From assembly GCA_003519585.1 (NCBI GenBank), contig DOWL01000045.1, positions 1 through 16,773 on the forward strand: a stretch of DNA of 16,773 nt, given 5' to 3'. The DNA is from Nocardioides sp. Lineage in GTDB: Bacteria; Actinomycetota; Actinomycetes; Propionibacteriales; Nocardioidaceae. The notes beneath the pieces were generated by a model. That model saw only the letters and a list, made by a program, of their open reading frames with translations. It was not told the DNA's origin and made no database searches. Positions 1-7,189 of this stretch are shown here, one piece after another. Each line of letters begins with the position of its first letter. Position 1 is the first letter of the stretch. The translations under genes and the position numbers were made by a program.

Positions 1-20
1 AATATTTCCCGTTCACGGCA

Positions 21-737
21 CTAGACGACGTCCTGGATCGTGATCTGGTCGTAGGCGGGCGGCAGCGAGTCGGAGCTCGAGCAGTCCACGGTGACCGTCG
101 TGTCCTCGGGGATCTTGTCGAGCTCGCCGGCCACGCACGTCGTCGTGGCCACGACCTCACCGGCGTTGAGCAGGCTGATGGTGACCAGGAGCCGGTCGGC
201 CTTGTCCCGGTCGTTGGTGACCTTGAGGTTCTCGATCTCGAACAGTCCGCTGATCGGCGTCGGCGGGATCGACCACCCGTCGGCGTACTCGAAGCCGTCG
301 ACCTCGAACCCCTGGCCCTCGGTGATCGTGAGCGGGTTGTTGGGGCCGCCGAGGGTGTCGTCGTTGGCGATCTCGTTGACCTTGGAGCCGACGACCGCGA
401 CGACCGCCACGCAGCCACCGACGAAGAGCAGGAACAGCACCGCGAAGACGATGAGGATGTTGCGCGCGGTGTTGCTCTTCTGGACCGGCTGCACGACGTA
501 CCCCGGCTGCCCGTAGCCGGGCTGGGCATATCCGGGTTGGGCATACCCGGGCTGGGCATAGCCGGGTTGGCCGTAGCCGGGTTGGCCGTAGGGCTGCTGA
601 TAGGTGTTCGGGTAGCCCGGCTGGGCCTGCTCGGAGCCGAGCGGGCGGAAGTTGTCGCTCCAGGCCGTGCCATCCCACCAGCGTTCCTGGTCACCCTGCG
701 GGTACCAGCCGGCGGGCGGGTTGGGGGTCTGCGTCAT
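21..737 (-). CDS. DUF2510 domain-containing single-pass membrane protein
   Basis: 238 aa. Residues 6-34 form a DUF2510 module (PAGWYPQGDQERWWDGTAW), a short Trp-rich N-terminal motif common in actinobacterial membrane proteins. Residues 35-85 are a low-complexity Pro/Gly/Tyr/Gln linker with tandem QPGYA or QPGYG units, and residues 92-116 are one hydrophobic membrane helix. The remaining ~120 residues should lie outside the cell. They contain two cysteines (in TTTCVAG and TVDCSSS) and a strand-rich pattern resembling FxLYD-type beta-sandwich domains, but that match is tentative. The ATG has a good ribosome site (GGAGAGG, 8 nt upstream). The gene starts 23 bp after the malQ stop on the same strand, so co-transcription is likely. 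Function is unknown; nothing here ties it to glucan metabolism beyond position. Confidence 0.85.
   Translation of the reverse strand: MTQTPNPPAGWYPQGDQERWWDGTAWSDNFRPLGSEQAQPGYPNTYQQPYGQPGYGQPGYAQPGYAQPGYAQPGYGQPGYVVQPVQKSNTARNILIVFAVLFLLFVGGCVAVVAVVGSKVNEIANDDTLGGPNNPLTITEGQGFEVDGFEYADGWSIPPTPISGLFEIENLKVTNDRDKADRLLVTISLLNAGEVVATTTCVAGELDKIPEDTTVTVDCSSSDSLPPAYDQITIQDVV
501..590 (-). repeat. Six tandem 15-bp units inside the DUF2510 gene
   Basis: Six consecutive 15-bp units, the last two identical (GCCGGGTTGGCCGTA on the plus strand) and the rest differing at a few positions, encode the pentapeptide repeat Y[GA]QPG. This forms the flexible linker between the DUF2510 motif and the membrane helix. 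The near identity of neighbouring units suggests slippage-driven copy-number change, each step in frame because the unit is five codons long. Confidence 0.9.
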
Positions 738-760
738 CGGGCGTACCTCTCCGGCTGAGT

Positions 761-2890
761 TCAGGGTGGGGGCGGGCTCAGTGTCGCAGCCAGGCGCCGC
801 GCCCGCGCGGAGGTGAAGACCTCTTCGAGCGGCAGGGGTGCGCCGTCCGGCCCGGCGAGCGGGACTCGCCAGTTGGGGTACTCGTCGGTGGTCCCAGGCT
901 GGTTCTGGGTGCGCCGGTCGCCGACGGCGTCGGTGAGCGCGACGCAGAGCAGCCGCGCCGGCGTCAGCGTGAGGTAGGCGTGCAGCGCCCGCACCACCTC
1001 CTCGGGGTCGGCGGCGTAGGGAGAGTCAGCGGTGTCGCTCAGCAGCCTGCGGCGGCGTACCTCGTCGAGCCACGCGTCGACCTGTTCGCGCGCAGCGGCC
1101 AGCTCGGCGTCCAGGTCGCCCTGGAGGAGGCCGAGTCGGTGTTGCAGCCGGACCTGGTCACCGACCAGGTAGCCGGCGGTCGGCGGGAAGTCGTGGGTGG
1201 TCACCGAGGCCAGGCTCCACTCGCGCCAGTGTTCGGCGGGGGCGGGTTGGCCGTCCTCTTGCTCGAACCAGAGCACCGACGTACCGAGCACGCCGCGGGA
1301 GGCGAGGAAGTCCCTCGTCTCGGGCGGGACCACGCCCAGGTCCTCACCGACGACCACCGCTCCGGCGCGGTGCGCCTCGAGCGCCAGCACGCCGATCATC
1401 GCCTCGTGGTCGTAGCGCACGTAGGTGCCTTGGTCGGGCGGCCCGCCGACCGGGATCCACCAGAGCCGGAACAGCCCCAGGATGTGGTCGACGCGCACGC
1501 CGCCGGCGTGCCGCAGCACCGCGCCGATGAGGTCGCGGAAGGGCGCGTATCCGAGCTCGGCCAACCGGTCCGGCCGCCACGGCGGCTGGCTCCAGTCCTG
1601 GCCGAGCTGGTTGTAGGGGTCGGGTGGGGCGCCGACCTGGACGCCCTGGGCGTAGACGTCGGGCAGCCGCCAGGCGTCGGCGCCGCCGGGGTGTACGCCG
1701 ACCGCCAGGTCGTGCATGATGCCCAACCGCATGCCGGCACCGGTCGCCTTCGACTGGGCCTGCTGGAGCTGCTCGTCGAGCACCCACTGCAGCCAGCACT
1801 CGAAGTCGACGCGGTCGGTGTGCTCGGCGGCGAACGCCGCCACGGCCGGCGCGTCGGGCCGGCGGTAGCGGTCCGGCCACTCACGCGCGTCGTTGCCGTG
1901 GTCCTCGGCCAGCACGTTCCAGGTCGCGAAGTCGGTGAGCGCCACGCCCTCCCGTTCGCGGAACGCCGCGAGGTCGAGCTCGCGCCCGGCGGATCGCGGC
2001 GCGGCGTACACGATGTGCAGCGCGGCCCGCTTGGCCGTCCACGCGGCGTTGCGGTCGACCTGATCCTGCGGCGTGAGCCACGGCGCCAACTCGGCGACGA
2101 GCCGGTCGACCGCGTCGCGCTCGGGCTGCGGGAGGGCGGCGTACTCCGGGATCCGCTCGACCCGGAGGTAGATCGGGTTGAAGAACCGCCGACTGCTGGG
2201 GAGGTACGGCGAGGGCTCGAGCGGGGCCAGTGGCTCGGCCGCGTGGAGCGGGTTGACGAGCACGTAGTCCGCGCCCAGGCGGCTCCCCGACCAGACGGCG
2301 AGGTCGGTCAGGTCGGTCAGGTCGCCGATACCCCAGCTGCCGGCCGACCGCAGGCTGTAGAGCTGGGTCGCGAACCCCCACTGGCGCTGGGCGTCAGCAC
2401 GCTCGGGCAGGCCGAGCCAGGCCGGGGTGACGACGAGATGGGCGGCCGCCTCGGTGTCGCCGCTGCGCGCCCGCAGCGTGTGGTAGCCGAGCGGCAGCTC
2501 GCCCGGGACCTCGAACGTCGCCTCGCCGATCCGGCTGCCGTCGATCTCCCGCGGCTCGACCCAGTGGTCGACCTGGTCGGCGCGGCGCGCACTGCCGTCC
2601 TCGAGCTCGACCCACACCTCGACCGGGTCGCCGTGAGGCACGTGCACCGGCACCCACCGCGTCTCGCCTGCCACCGTCACCACTGTCGGCGGCAACATCC
2701 GCAGCCAAGGCTCGTTCGCCTGGTGCCGACGCGCCCGCTCCGGGTCGGATGCGTCGACCCCCAGGGCGCTCAGCACCGACTCGATCGTCGCCGCGGCCAC
2801 CTGGACCGGCCGCCCGCGCCAGTCGACGTACTCCGTCATCACGCCGTACGCGTGCGCCAGCTCGACGAGCGCCGGGGAGGGGGAAGTCAC
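761..2890 (-). CDS. malQ: 4-alpha-glucanotransferase (amylomaltase, GH77)
   Basis: 709 aa, the usual size for long actinobacterial MalQ. It transfers alpha-1,4-glucan segments between maltodextrins in the cytoplasm, feeding maltose and glycogen metabolism. Residues ~1-160 form the N-terminal extension with a beta-sandwich region; the GH77 barrel follows from QWGFATQLYSLRS (170-182). The three catalytic carboxylates are visible: nucleophile D468 in RVDHILG, acid/base E516 in GEDLG, and transition-state stabiliser D567 in TTHDFPPT. The substrate-loop motif EPSPYLPSSRRFFNP is at 225-239. Start is GTG at 2890; a CAGACT hexamer lies six bases upstream, which would fit a leaderless transcript, and no strong ribosome site is seen. 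The DUF2510 gene follows 23 bp downstream. No other maltose or glycogen genes are in the window. Confidence 0.97.
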   Translation of the reverse strand: MTSPSPALVELAHAYGVMTEYVDWRGRPVQVAAATIESVLSALGVDASDPERARRHQANEPWLRMLPPTVVTVAGETRWVPVHVPHGDPVEVWVELEDGSARRADQVDHWVEPREIDGSRIGEATFEVPGELPLGYHTLRARSGDTEAAAHLVVTPAWLGLPERADAQRQWGFATQLYSLRSAGSWGIGDLTDLTDLAVWSGSRLGADYVLVNPLHAAEPLAPLEPSPYLPSSRRFFNPIYLRVERIPEYAALPQPERDAVDRLVAELAPWLTPQDQVDRNAAWTAKRAALHIVYAAPRSAGRELDLAAFREREGVALTDFATWNVLAEDHGNDAREWPDRYRRPDAPAVAAFAAEHTDRVDFECWLQWVLDEQLQQAQSKATGAGMRLGIMHDLAVGVHPGGADAWRLPDVYAQGVQVGAPPDPYNQLGQDWSQPPWRPDRLAELGYAPFRDLIGAVLRHAGGVRVDHILGLFRLWWIPVGGPPDQGTYVRYDHEAMIGVLALEAHRAGAVVVGEDLGVVPPETRDFLASRGVLGTSVLWFEQEDGQPAPAEHWREWSLASVTTHDFPPTAGYLVGDQVRLQHRLGLLQGDLDAELAAAREQVDAWLDEVRRRRLLSDTADSPYAADPEEVVRALHAYLTLTPARLLCVALTDAVGDRRTQNQPGTTDEYPNWRVPLAGPDGAPLPLEEVFTSARARRLAATLSPPPP

Positions 2891-2936
2891 CGCCCGAGTC
2901 TGTCAGGCCTGGTCGCGGCCGATTTCAGGAGTTCAG

Positions 2937-3009
2937 AGCCGGTGACAGGAATCGAACCCGCGGCATCCAATTTACAAGATTGGCGCTCTACCAACTGAGC
3001 TACACCGGC
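2937..3009 (-). tRNA. tRNA-Thr (anticodon TGT)
   Basis: 73-nt cloverleaf read on the minus strand. The acceptor stem GCCGGTG/CACCGGC pairs over 7 bp (3003-3009 with 2938-2944), with discriminator T at 2937. The D-arm begins TAGCTCAGTTGG. The anticodon stem CCAAT/ATTGG (2979-2983 with 2967-2971) encloses loop CTTGTAA with anticodon TGT (plus-strand 2974-2976), which reads ACA and related Thr codons. The T-arm carries GGTTCGATTCC. CCA is not encoded: the bases after the discriminator are CT. It is a single tRNA with no second tRNA beside it. Confidence 0.97.
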
Positions 3010-3023
3010 ATGGTGCGCGGGAC

Positions 3024-3029
3024 ATCGTA
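3024..3029 (-). promoter_or_regulatory. Possible -10 box of the tRNA-Thr gene
   Basis: TACGAT on the minus strand matches the actinobacterial TANNNT -10 consensus and ends 14 nt before the mature tRNA 5' end, leaving a short 5' leader. No convincing -35 hexamer is seen at 16-19 bp spacing. Confidence 0.35.
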
Positions 3030-3056
3030 TGCGGAGTATTCGGAGGAGGCGGAACC

Positions 3057-3773
3057 TCAGCTCATCCCACCGTCGAAGGCCAACACGGTGCCGGTGATCA
3101 TCCGGGCGGCGGGCGAGGCGAGGTAGACGATGGACTGGCCGATCTCCGCCGGGCTGATCGCCCGGCCGGGGAGCATCATCATCAGCCGATCCATCACGCG
3201 GGGGTCGAGGTCGGGCGGGAAGTTCTCGGCGACGTGCTGCACCAGCGGGGTGTCGACGGTGCCGGGGCAGACCGCGTTGACCCGGATCCCCTCGGGCGCC
3301 AGCTCGAGGGCCAGCGCACGGGTGAGCATGGTGAGGCCGCCCTTGGCCGCGGAGTACGCCGCGGAGTAGCCCTGGGCCTTGTTGCCGGCGACCGACGAGA
3401 CGTTGACGATGTTGCCCTTCGCCGCCCGGATGTGCGGGAGCGCGGCCTGGATCAAGAAGAACGGGCCTTTGAGGTCGACCGCGTGCACCCGGTCGAACTC
3501 CTCTTCGGAGATCCCCTCGAACCGTCCGAACTGCACGATGCCCGCCACGTTGGCCAGGACGTCGATCCGGCCTTCTCTTGCGCACGTGGCGATCGCGCCG
3601 TCGACTGCCACCTTGTCGCCGACGTTGCACTCGACGTACGTCACGCCGTCCGGCACGGTCGGGCTGATGTCGAGGCCGAAGACGGTGTCGCCGAGGTCGC
3701 GGAACAGCTCCGCCGTGGCATAGCCGATGCCGGAGGCGGCGCCGGTGATGACGACGGTGCGCGGGTCACTCAC
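3057..3773 (-). CDS. SDR-family NAD(P)-dependent dehydrogenase
   Basis: 238 aa, a classical short-chain dehydrogenase/reductase of standard length. Visible motifs are the nucleotide-binding TGAASGIG (10-17), D35 after the second strand (acidic, which favours NAD(H)), NVAG (75-78), and the catalytic set S127, Y140 and K144 (YSAAK), followed by the PG motif after strand 6 (VCPGTVDTP). Its C-terminus ends FDGGMS. It presumably oxidises a secondary alcohol or reduces a ketone; the substrate cannot be read from the sequence. The KstR-type palindrome in its promoter suggests sterol or acyl-CoA catabolism (inference). Start GTG at 3773 is preceded by a -35/-10 pair placing transcription start at or next to the GTG. 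It is divergent from soxR, so SoxR control is an alternative. Confidence 0.93.
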   Translation of the reverse strand: MSDPRTVVITGAASGIGYATAELFRDLGDTVFGLDISPTVPDGVTYVECNVGDKVAVDGAIATCAREGRIDVLANVAGIVQFGRFEGISEEEFDRVHAVDLKGPFFLIQAALPHIRAAKGNIVNVSSVAGNKAQGYSAAYSAAKGGLTMLTRALALELAPEGIRVNAVCPGTVDTPLVQHVAENFPPDLDPRVMDRLMMMLPGRAISPAEIGQSIVYLASPAARMITGTVLAFDGGMS

Positions 3774-3779
3774 GCGCGC

Positions 3780-3808
3780 AGACTAGAACGCGTTCTAGTT
3801 GTGAGCAA
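3780..3808 (-). promoter_or_regulatory. Promoter of the SDR gene, leaderless
   Basis: On the minus strand, -35 TTGCTC (3803-3808), a 17-bp spacer and -10 TAGTCT (3780-3785) are followed by exactly six bases and then the GTG start at 3773. This spacing puts transcription start at the GTG itself. The 18-bp palindrome fills most of the spacer and overlaps the -10, the classic position for repression. Confidence 0.55.
3782..3799. promoter_or_regulatory. 18-bp perfect palindrome, KstR/TetR-type operator
   Basis: ACTAGAACGCGTTCTAGT is identical to its own reverse complement. The inner 14 bp (TAGAACGCGTTCTA) fit the published KstR consensus TNNAACNNGTTNNA, used by the TetR-family repressor of sterol and lipid degradation in mycobacteria. 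It sits between -35 and -10 of the SDR gene and 28 bp upstream of the soxR ATG, so a bound repressor could affect both genes. The palindrome is directly seen; the regulator's identity is inferred, because other TetR proteins recognise similar AAC-N2-GTT dyads. Confidence 0.75.
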
Positions 3809-3827
3809 CTTCGAGTAAGGTCGAACT
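3808..3827 (+). promoter_or_regulatory. soxR -10 box within an imperfect dyad
   Basis: TAAGGT (3816-3821) lies exactly six bases before the soxR ATG, as expected for a leaderless transcript. It is flanked by an imperfect inverted repeat, ACTTCGA (3808-3814) and TCGAACT (3821-3827), with 6 of 7 positions complementary across a 6-bp spacer. A factor bound there would cover the -10, so the dyad could be an autoregulatory operator. It does not match the known SoxR box and no good -35 is seen. Confidence 0.4.
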
Positions 3828-4274
3828 ATGACCGCCCTGACCATCGGCCAGCTTGCCGAGCGATCCGGAGTCGCGACCTCGGCGATCCGCTTCTACGAGG
3901 ACCGCGGGCTGATCACCTCCGACCGGACGACCGGCAACCAGCGCCGCTACCCGCAGTCCACGTTGCGACGGGTGGCCTTCATCAAAACCGCGCAACGGAT
4001 CGGGCTGAGCCTGGAGGAGATCGGCCAGGCGCTTTCGACGCTCCCCGACCGGCGTACGCCGACCAAGGCCGACTGGCATCGACTCAGCCGCGACTGGCGA
4101 CCCCGCCTCGACGAGCAGATCCGCCGGATCGAACTGCTCCGCGACCGCCTCGACGGCTGCATCGGCTGCGGCTGCCTCAGCCTCAAGTCCTGCGCCCTCA
4201 CCAACCCTGGCGACGACCTCGCCGAGATCGGCCCCGGCGCGGTGCTCCTCGATCCCGACCGCCGCCCCTGGTGA
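3828..4274 (+). CDS. soxR: Redox-sensing MerR-family regulator SoxR
   Basis: 148 aa, typical SoxR length. The N-terminal winged helix-turn-helix of MerR type covers ~4-75 (TIGQLAERSGVATSAIRFYED). A dimerisation helix follows at ~85-109, and then the [2Fe-2S] ligand signature CIGCGCLSLKSC, with cysteines 111, 114, 116 and 122 in the CX2CXCX5C spacing diagnostic of SoxR. It senses cluster oxidation by redox-cycling compounds and activates promoters by DNA distortion. In Streptomyces, SoxR controls a few oxidoreductases and transporters rather than soxS; the divergent SDR is the obvious local candidate target, although no canonical SoxR box is visible. Transcription is probably leaderless. The DUF4032 gene begins 15 bp after its stop. 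Confidence 0.96.
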   Translation: MTALTIGQLAERSGVATSAIRFYEDRGLITSDRTTGNQRRYPQSTLRRVAFIKTAQRIGLSLEEIGQALSTLPDRRTPTKADWHRLSRDWRPRLDEQIRRIELLRDRLDGCIGCGCLSLKSCALTNPGDDLAEIGPGAVLLDPDRRPW

Positions 4275-4277
4275 CGT

Positions 4278-4283
4278 TAGCGT
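4278..4283 (+). promoter_or_regulatory. Possible -10 box of the DUF4032 gene
   Basis: TAGCGT lies in the 15-bp gap after soxR, exactly six bases before the ATG at 4290, suggesting a leaderless transcript independent of soxR read-through. No clear -35 is present. The alternative is translation from a soxR read-through transcript using the nearby GAGGG as ribosome site, which is rather close to the ATG. Confidence 0.35.
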
Positions 4284-4289
4284 GAGGGC

Positions 4290-5519
4290 ATGGCCCTGCG
4301 GATCGTGGCGAGTCGGCCGGACCCGGCGATCATCACGTTGCCGTGGTCGGTGCCGCTGGAGGAGTGGGGCGAGCAGTACGTCGTACCACTGCCGCGTGGA
4401 CTGTCGCGGCACGTCGTGCGGATCGTGCGGCTGCGCGATCGGGTGTACGCCGTCAAGGAGACGGTCGAGGACATCGCGTTCCGCGAGTACCGCCTGCTCC
4501 GGGACCTGCACCGGCTCGGGCTGCCTGCGGTGGTGCCGCAGGGCGTGGTGACCGGCAGGGTCGACGCCGACGGCGAGCCATTGCCGAGCGCGCTGCTGAC
4601 CGAGCACCTGAGGTTCTCGCTGCCTTACCGCAGTCTGTTCAGCCACGGCCTCACCCACGACAGCCTGCCCAGCCTGGTCGACGCGCTGGTCGTGCTGCTG
4701 GTGCGGCTGCACCTCGCGGACTTCTTCTGGGGCGACGTGTCGCTGTCGAACGTGCTGTTCCGTCGCAGCGCCGGCGGCTTCGCGGCGTACCTCGTCGACG
4801 CGGAGACCGGCGAGCTGCGCCCCAGCCTGTCGAAGTCGATGCGCGAGTACGACGTCACGATCGCCACCGAGAACGTCTTCGCCGAACTGCTCGACCTGCA
4901 GGCCAGCGAGTCGTTGAGCCACGAGGTCGAGGCCTACGACATCGTGGAGCTGCTCGAGCAGCGGTACGCCGCACTCTGGGAGCAGCTGACGTCGGAGGAG
5001 GAGTTCTCCGCCGACGAGCTGTGGCGCATCGAGCAGCGCATCGAGCAGCTCAACGACCTCGGCTTCGACGTCGACGAGCTGGACATCGTCACCGACTTCG
5101 ACGGCGACCGGGTGCGGATCCAGCCCAAGGTCGTCGAGGCCGGTCACCACCAGCGCGAGCTCCAGGGGCTGACCGGCCTGCACGTCGAGGACGCGCAGGC
5201 GCGGCGACTGCTCAACGACATCGCGGCGTACACCGCTCACTTCAACCTCGGCCGGGAGGACCGCCACCTGGTCGCCAACCGTTGGCTCGACGACATCTAC
5301 GAGCCGGTGATCGCGATGATCCCCGCCGACGCACGCGGCAAGCTCGAACCCGCGGAGGTCTTCCACGAGGTGCTCGCACACCGGTGGTACCTCTCCGAAC
5401 AGGCCGGCCACAACATCGACACCTTCGACGCCGCCGCCGACTACTTCGCCACGGTGCTCACCCACAAACCGGACGAGGCGATCACCTCCGCCCCCGCCGC
5501 CATCACCCCCGACGCCTGA
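4290..5519 (+). CDS. DUF4032 protein with an N-terminal LPS-kinase-like fold
   Basis: 409 aa. The first ~190 residues resemble the Kdo/InaA (lipopolysaccharide kinase-like) branch of protein kinases. Visible are the ATP-anchoring lysine K56 (YAVKE), the pairing glutamate E66 (FREYRLL), a catalytic-loop motif WGDVSLSNVLF with D149 and N154, and a metal-binding aspartate D170 in VDAETGE. All catalytic positions appear intact, so phosphotransfer is plausible. Residues ~215-385 match the actinobacterial DUF4032 domain, including an acidic helical stretch (DELWRIEQRIEQLNDLGFDVDELD). Actinobacteria lack LPS, so the substrate is unknown. It follows soxR on the same strand by 15 bp and is convergent with the metallophosphoesterase. 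I recognise the family but know of no established function. Confidence 0.88.
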   Translation: MALRIVASRPDPAIITLPWSVPLEEWGEQYVVPLPRGLSRHVVRIVRLRDRVYAVKETVEDIAFREYRLLRDLHRLGLPAVVPQGVVTGRVDADGEPLPSALLTEHLRFSLPYRSLFSHGLTHDSLPSLVDALVVLLVRLHLADFFWGDVSLSNVLFRRSAGGFAAYLVDAETGELRPSLSKSMREYDVTIATENVFAELLDLQASESLSHEVEAYDIVELLEQRYAALWEQLTSEEEFSADELWRIEQRIEQLNDLGFDVDELDIVTDFDGDRVRIQPKVVEAGHHQRELQGLTGLHVEDAQARRLLNDIAAYTAHFNLGREDRHLVANRWLDDIYEPVIAMIPADARGKLEPAEVFHEVLAHRWYLSEQAGHNIDTFDAAADYFATVLTHKPDEAITSAPAAITPDA

Positions 5520-5550
5520 ACGATCTATCGCTGACCTATCGCCGTACGCC

Positions 5551-5637
5551 GACCCGTCGTTACTCGTCACGAGTAACGACGGGTCACCGTCGATTTCGCG
5601 CTGACCCGTCGTTACTCCCCACGAGTAACGCCGACTC
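5551..5637. repeat. Two copies of a 35-bp hairpin between convergent genes
   Basis: Copy 1 (5551-5585) is a perfect inverted repeat: 17-nt arms (GACCCGTCGTTACTCGT and its complement) around a single central C. As a hairpin this gives about 16 bp of stem and a 3-nt loop. Copy 2 (5603-5637) matches it at 30 of 35 positions but keeps only an 8-bp stem, CGTTACTC/GAGTAACG. Copy 2 overlaps another short dyad, AACGCCGA-C-TCGGCGTT (5627-5643), which starts 3 nt after the phosphoesterase stop. Between convergent genes this is a likely bidirectional transcription barrier, though no T-tract follows. The two graded copies also suggest a small dispersed repeat. The rest of this gap (5520-5550) shows nothing recognisable. 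Confidence 0.75.
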
Positions 5638-5645
5638 GGCGTTGG

Positions 5646-7187
5646 TCAGTTGCTCTCGGGAGGGGCGATGGGAGCCAGGGTGGTGAAGTCGCCGACGGTG
5701 AAGGTGCCGGTGGTGTCGAGGGTGACCGGCTGGACGCCGACGGGGCGGCCGTCGCGGTAGGTCAGCAGGGTGATACCGGCCGGTCGGCGGATCGCGGCGC
5801 CGACGGCGATCGCGTACGCCGCGCCGCCCGTCGTACCGGTCGTGTAGCTGTAGCCGACCGCGCCGTTGTTGCCGGGTACGACGGTCGGGCCGCTCTGAAC
5901 GTGGAGGTGGCCGCCGACGACGAGGTCCACGCAGCCGCGCTCCAGGGCCGGGTCGCCCATGTTGGCGTCGTGCACCAGGATCGTGCCGATCCGATCGCCG
6001 TCGTCCTGGGCCTGGCACGCGGCGTCCGCGAGCCGGTCGGCGACCTCGTCGAAGCTCAAGCCACTCTCGTCGCGCCAGCTGCCGAGCCCGCTCGACCGCG
6101 GGTCGCCGACCCCGAGCAGCCGGACCCCGGCCGGGCCGTCGACCACCTCGCCGTCGAGCACGACCCAGCCGTGATCCGACAAGTAGCGGCCGACGAACGT
6201 GCCGTGGTCGTGGTTGCCGGTGACCGCCCACTTCTGGTCGGCGTACGGCCCGTCGTCGAAGGCCGCATCGAGGGAGTCGAGCGAGAACGCCTCCCAGGTG
6301 CTGCCGGTCGAGGTGTCGTCGCCGGCGTCGAAGACCGCCTCGGCGCCGGCCGCGTCACCCACCGCGCGCGCGACGCGGTCCATGCCGATGTTGTCGTGCC
6401 GGTCGGAGATCAGCAGCACGACGGTCTCGCCCTCCTCGGGCTGCCGAAGGTCGAGATCGGCGGCCGCCTCCGCGGCGTCCCGATAGAAGTTCTTGCCGTC
6501 CTCGTAGGTGCCGACCGCGCTCTCGATCAGCCGCCGGGTCTGGCTGGTGGTGACGTCCCCGCGGACCTCGACCCGGTCCAGCTCGGCCGGAATGGGTACG
6601 TCGGGGCCGAGGAACTCCGCAAGCGGTTGCCACTCCTGCTCGCTGTCGAGGGTCTCCTCGTCGTTCGCCCACGGCTGCGCGACGAGTACGCCGACCAGCC
6701 CGACCGCGAGCAGCAGCGCGATGGTCCGGCGCTGGCGAGCGCGCTTGAACAAGACGTTCCGCCGGTGTGCCCCGATCAGCATCCAGACGATGATCGGGAG
6801 CGTCGCCACCGCGGCACCGCGCACCAGCGAGTCGATGGCCAGGTCGGCCAGCACCTCGCGGACCCGGGCCTCAGGACCCTCGGGCTGGCTGGCGATCAGG
6901 GCGTACCGGTCGACCAGATCGGCGGTGCTCGCCGCGTCGGTCTTGCCCAGCTGGACCGAGACTCCGACCCGATCCCCCGTCGGCACGCGTACGTCGGGCA
7001 GCACTGGCCCGGTGAGCAGGACGACGTGTCCGGACAGGTCGGGCCGGAGCACCGCGTCGTGGCTGGCCAGCGTGGTCTCGCGGCTGCTGTGCAAGAAGAT
7101 GACGGTGCTGCAGACCACGGTGAGCAGCGCCCACGTCACTGCGTAGGCCGCCGCGACGAAGACCCGCCGCCCTCGAGTGACGGGCAC
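5646..7187 (-). CDS. Membrane-anchored calcineurin-like metallophosphoesterase
   Basis: 513 aa. There is a signal-anchor helix (~9-32), a soluble segment (~35-118), a helix at ~121-140 and another at ~154-171. A metallophosphoesterase domain then runs from ~250 to the end. Two-metal ligand motifs are complete: SDRHDN (D262, H264), GDD (D290), GNHD (N325, H326), LVHDAN (H406) and GGHLH (H427, H429). The first block reads D-R-H where most family members have D-x-H, so it is conserved. Substrate is unknown; phosphodiesters or phosphomonoesters are typical. With three helices, the catalytic domain is predicted extracytoplasmic if the N-terminus is inside. Start is GTG at 7187, only 2 nt after the rlmB stop, so it is almost certainly translated from the rlmB transcript. 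It is convergent with the DUF4032 gene. Confidence 0.92.
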   Translation of the reverse strand: MPVTRGRRVFVAAAYAVTWALLTVVCSTVIFLHSSRETTLASHDAVLRPDLSGHVVLLTGPVLPDVRVPTGDRVGVSVQLGKTDAASTADLVDRYALIASQPEGPEARVREVLADLAIDSLVRGAAVATLPIIVWMLIGAHRRNVLFKRARQRRTIALLLAVGLVGVLVAQPWANDEETLDSEQEWQPLAEFLGPDVPIPAELDRVEVRGDVTTSQTRRLIESAVGTYEDGKNFYRDAAEAAADLDLRQPEEGETVVLLISDRHDNIGMDRVARAVGDAAGAEAVFDAGDDTSTGSTWEAFSLDSLDAAFDDGPYADQKWAVTGNHDHGTFVGRYLSDHGWVVLDGEVVDGPAGVRLLGVGDPRSSGLGSWRDESGLSFDEVADRLADAACQAQDDGDRIGTILVHDANMGDPALERGCVDLVVGGHLHVQSGPTVVPGNNGAVGYSYTTGTTGGAAYAIAVGAAIRRPAGITLLTYRDGRPVGVQPVTLDTTGTFTVGDFTTLAPIAPPESN

Positions 7188-7189
7188 GC

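Noticed and set aside
501..590. CRISPR-like array
   Set aside because: The 15-bp units are in-frame codon repeats encoding Y[GA]QPG with no spacers.
980..2998. 672-aa plus-strand open frame opposite malQ and the tRNA
   Set aside because: The opposite strand carries malQ with all catalytic motifs, and this frame also runs through the tRNA-Thr gene. It is Arg/Val/Gly/Asp-rich shadow sequence typical of GC-rich DNA.
3774..3827. Canonical SoxR box between the SDR gene and soxR
   Set aside because: I looked for a CCTCAAG...CTTGAGG-like dyad and found none; the clear palindrome there has an AGAAC-N2-GTTCT core instead.
3795..5570. 591-aa minus-strand open frame opposite soxR and the DUF4032 gene
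   Set aside because: Both plus-strand genes have recognisable domains; this frame is composition-driven with no motifs and overlaps the soxR promoter.
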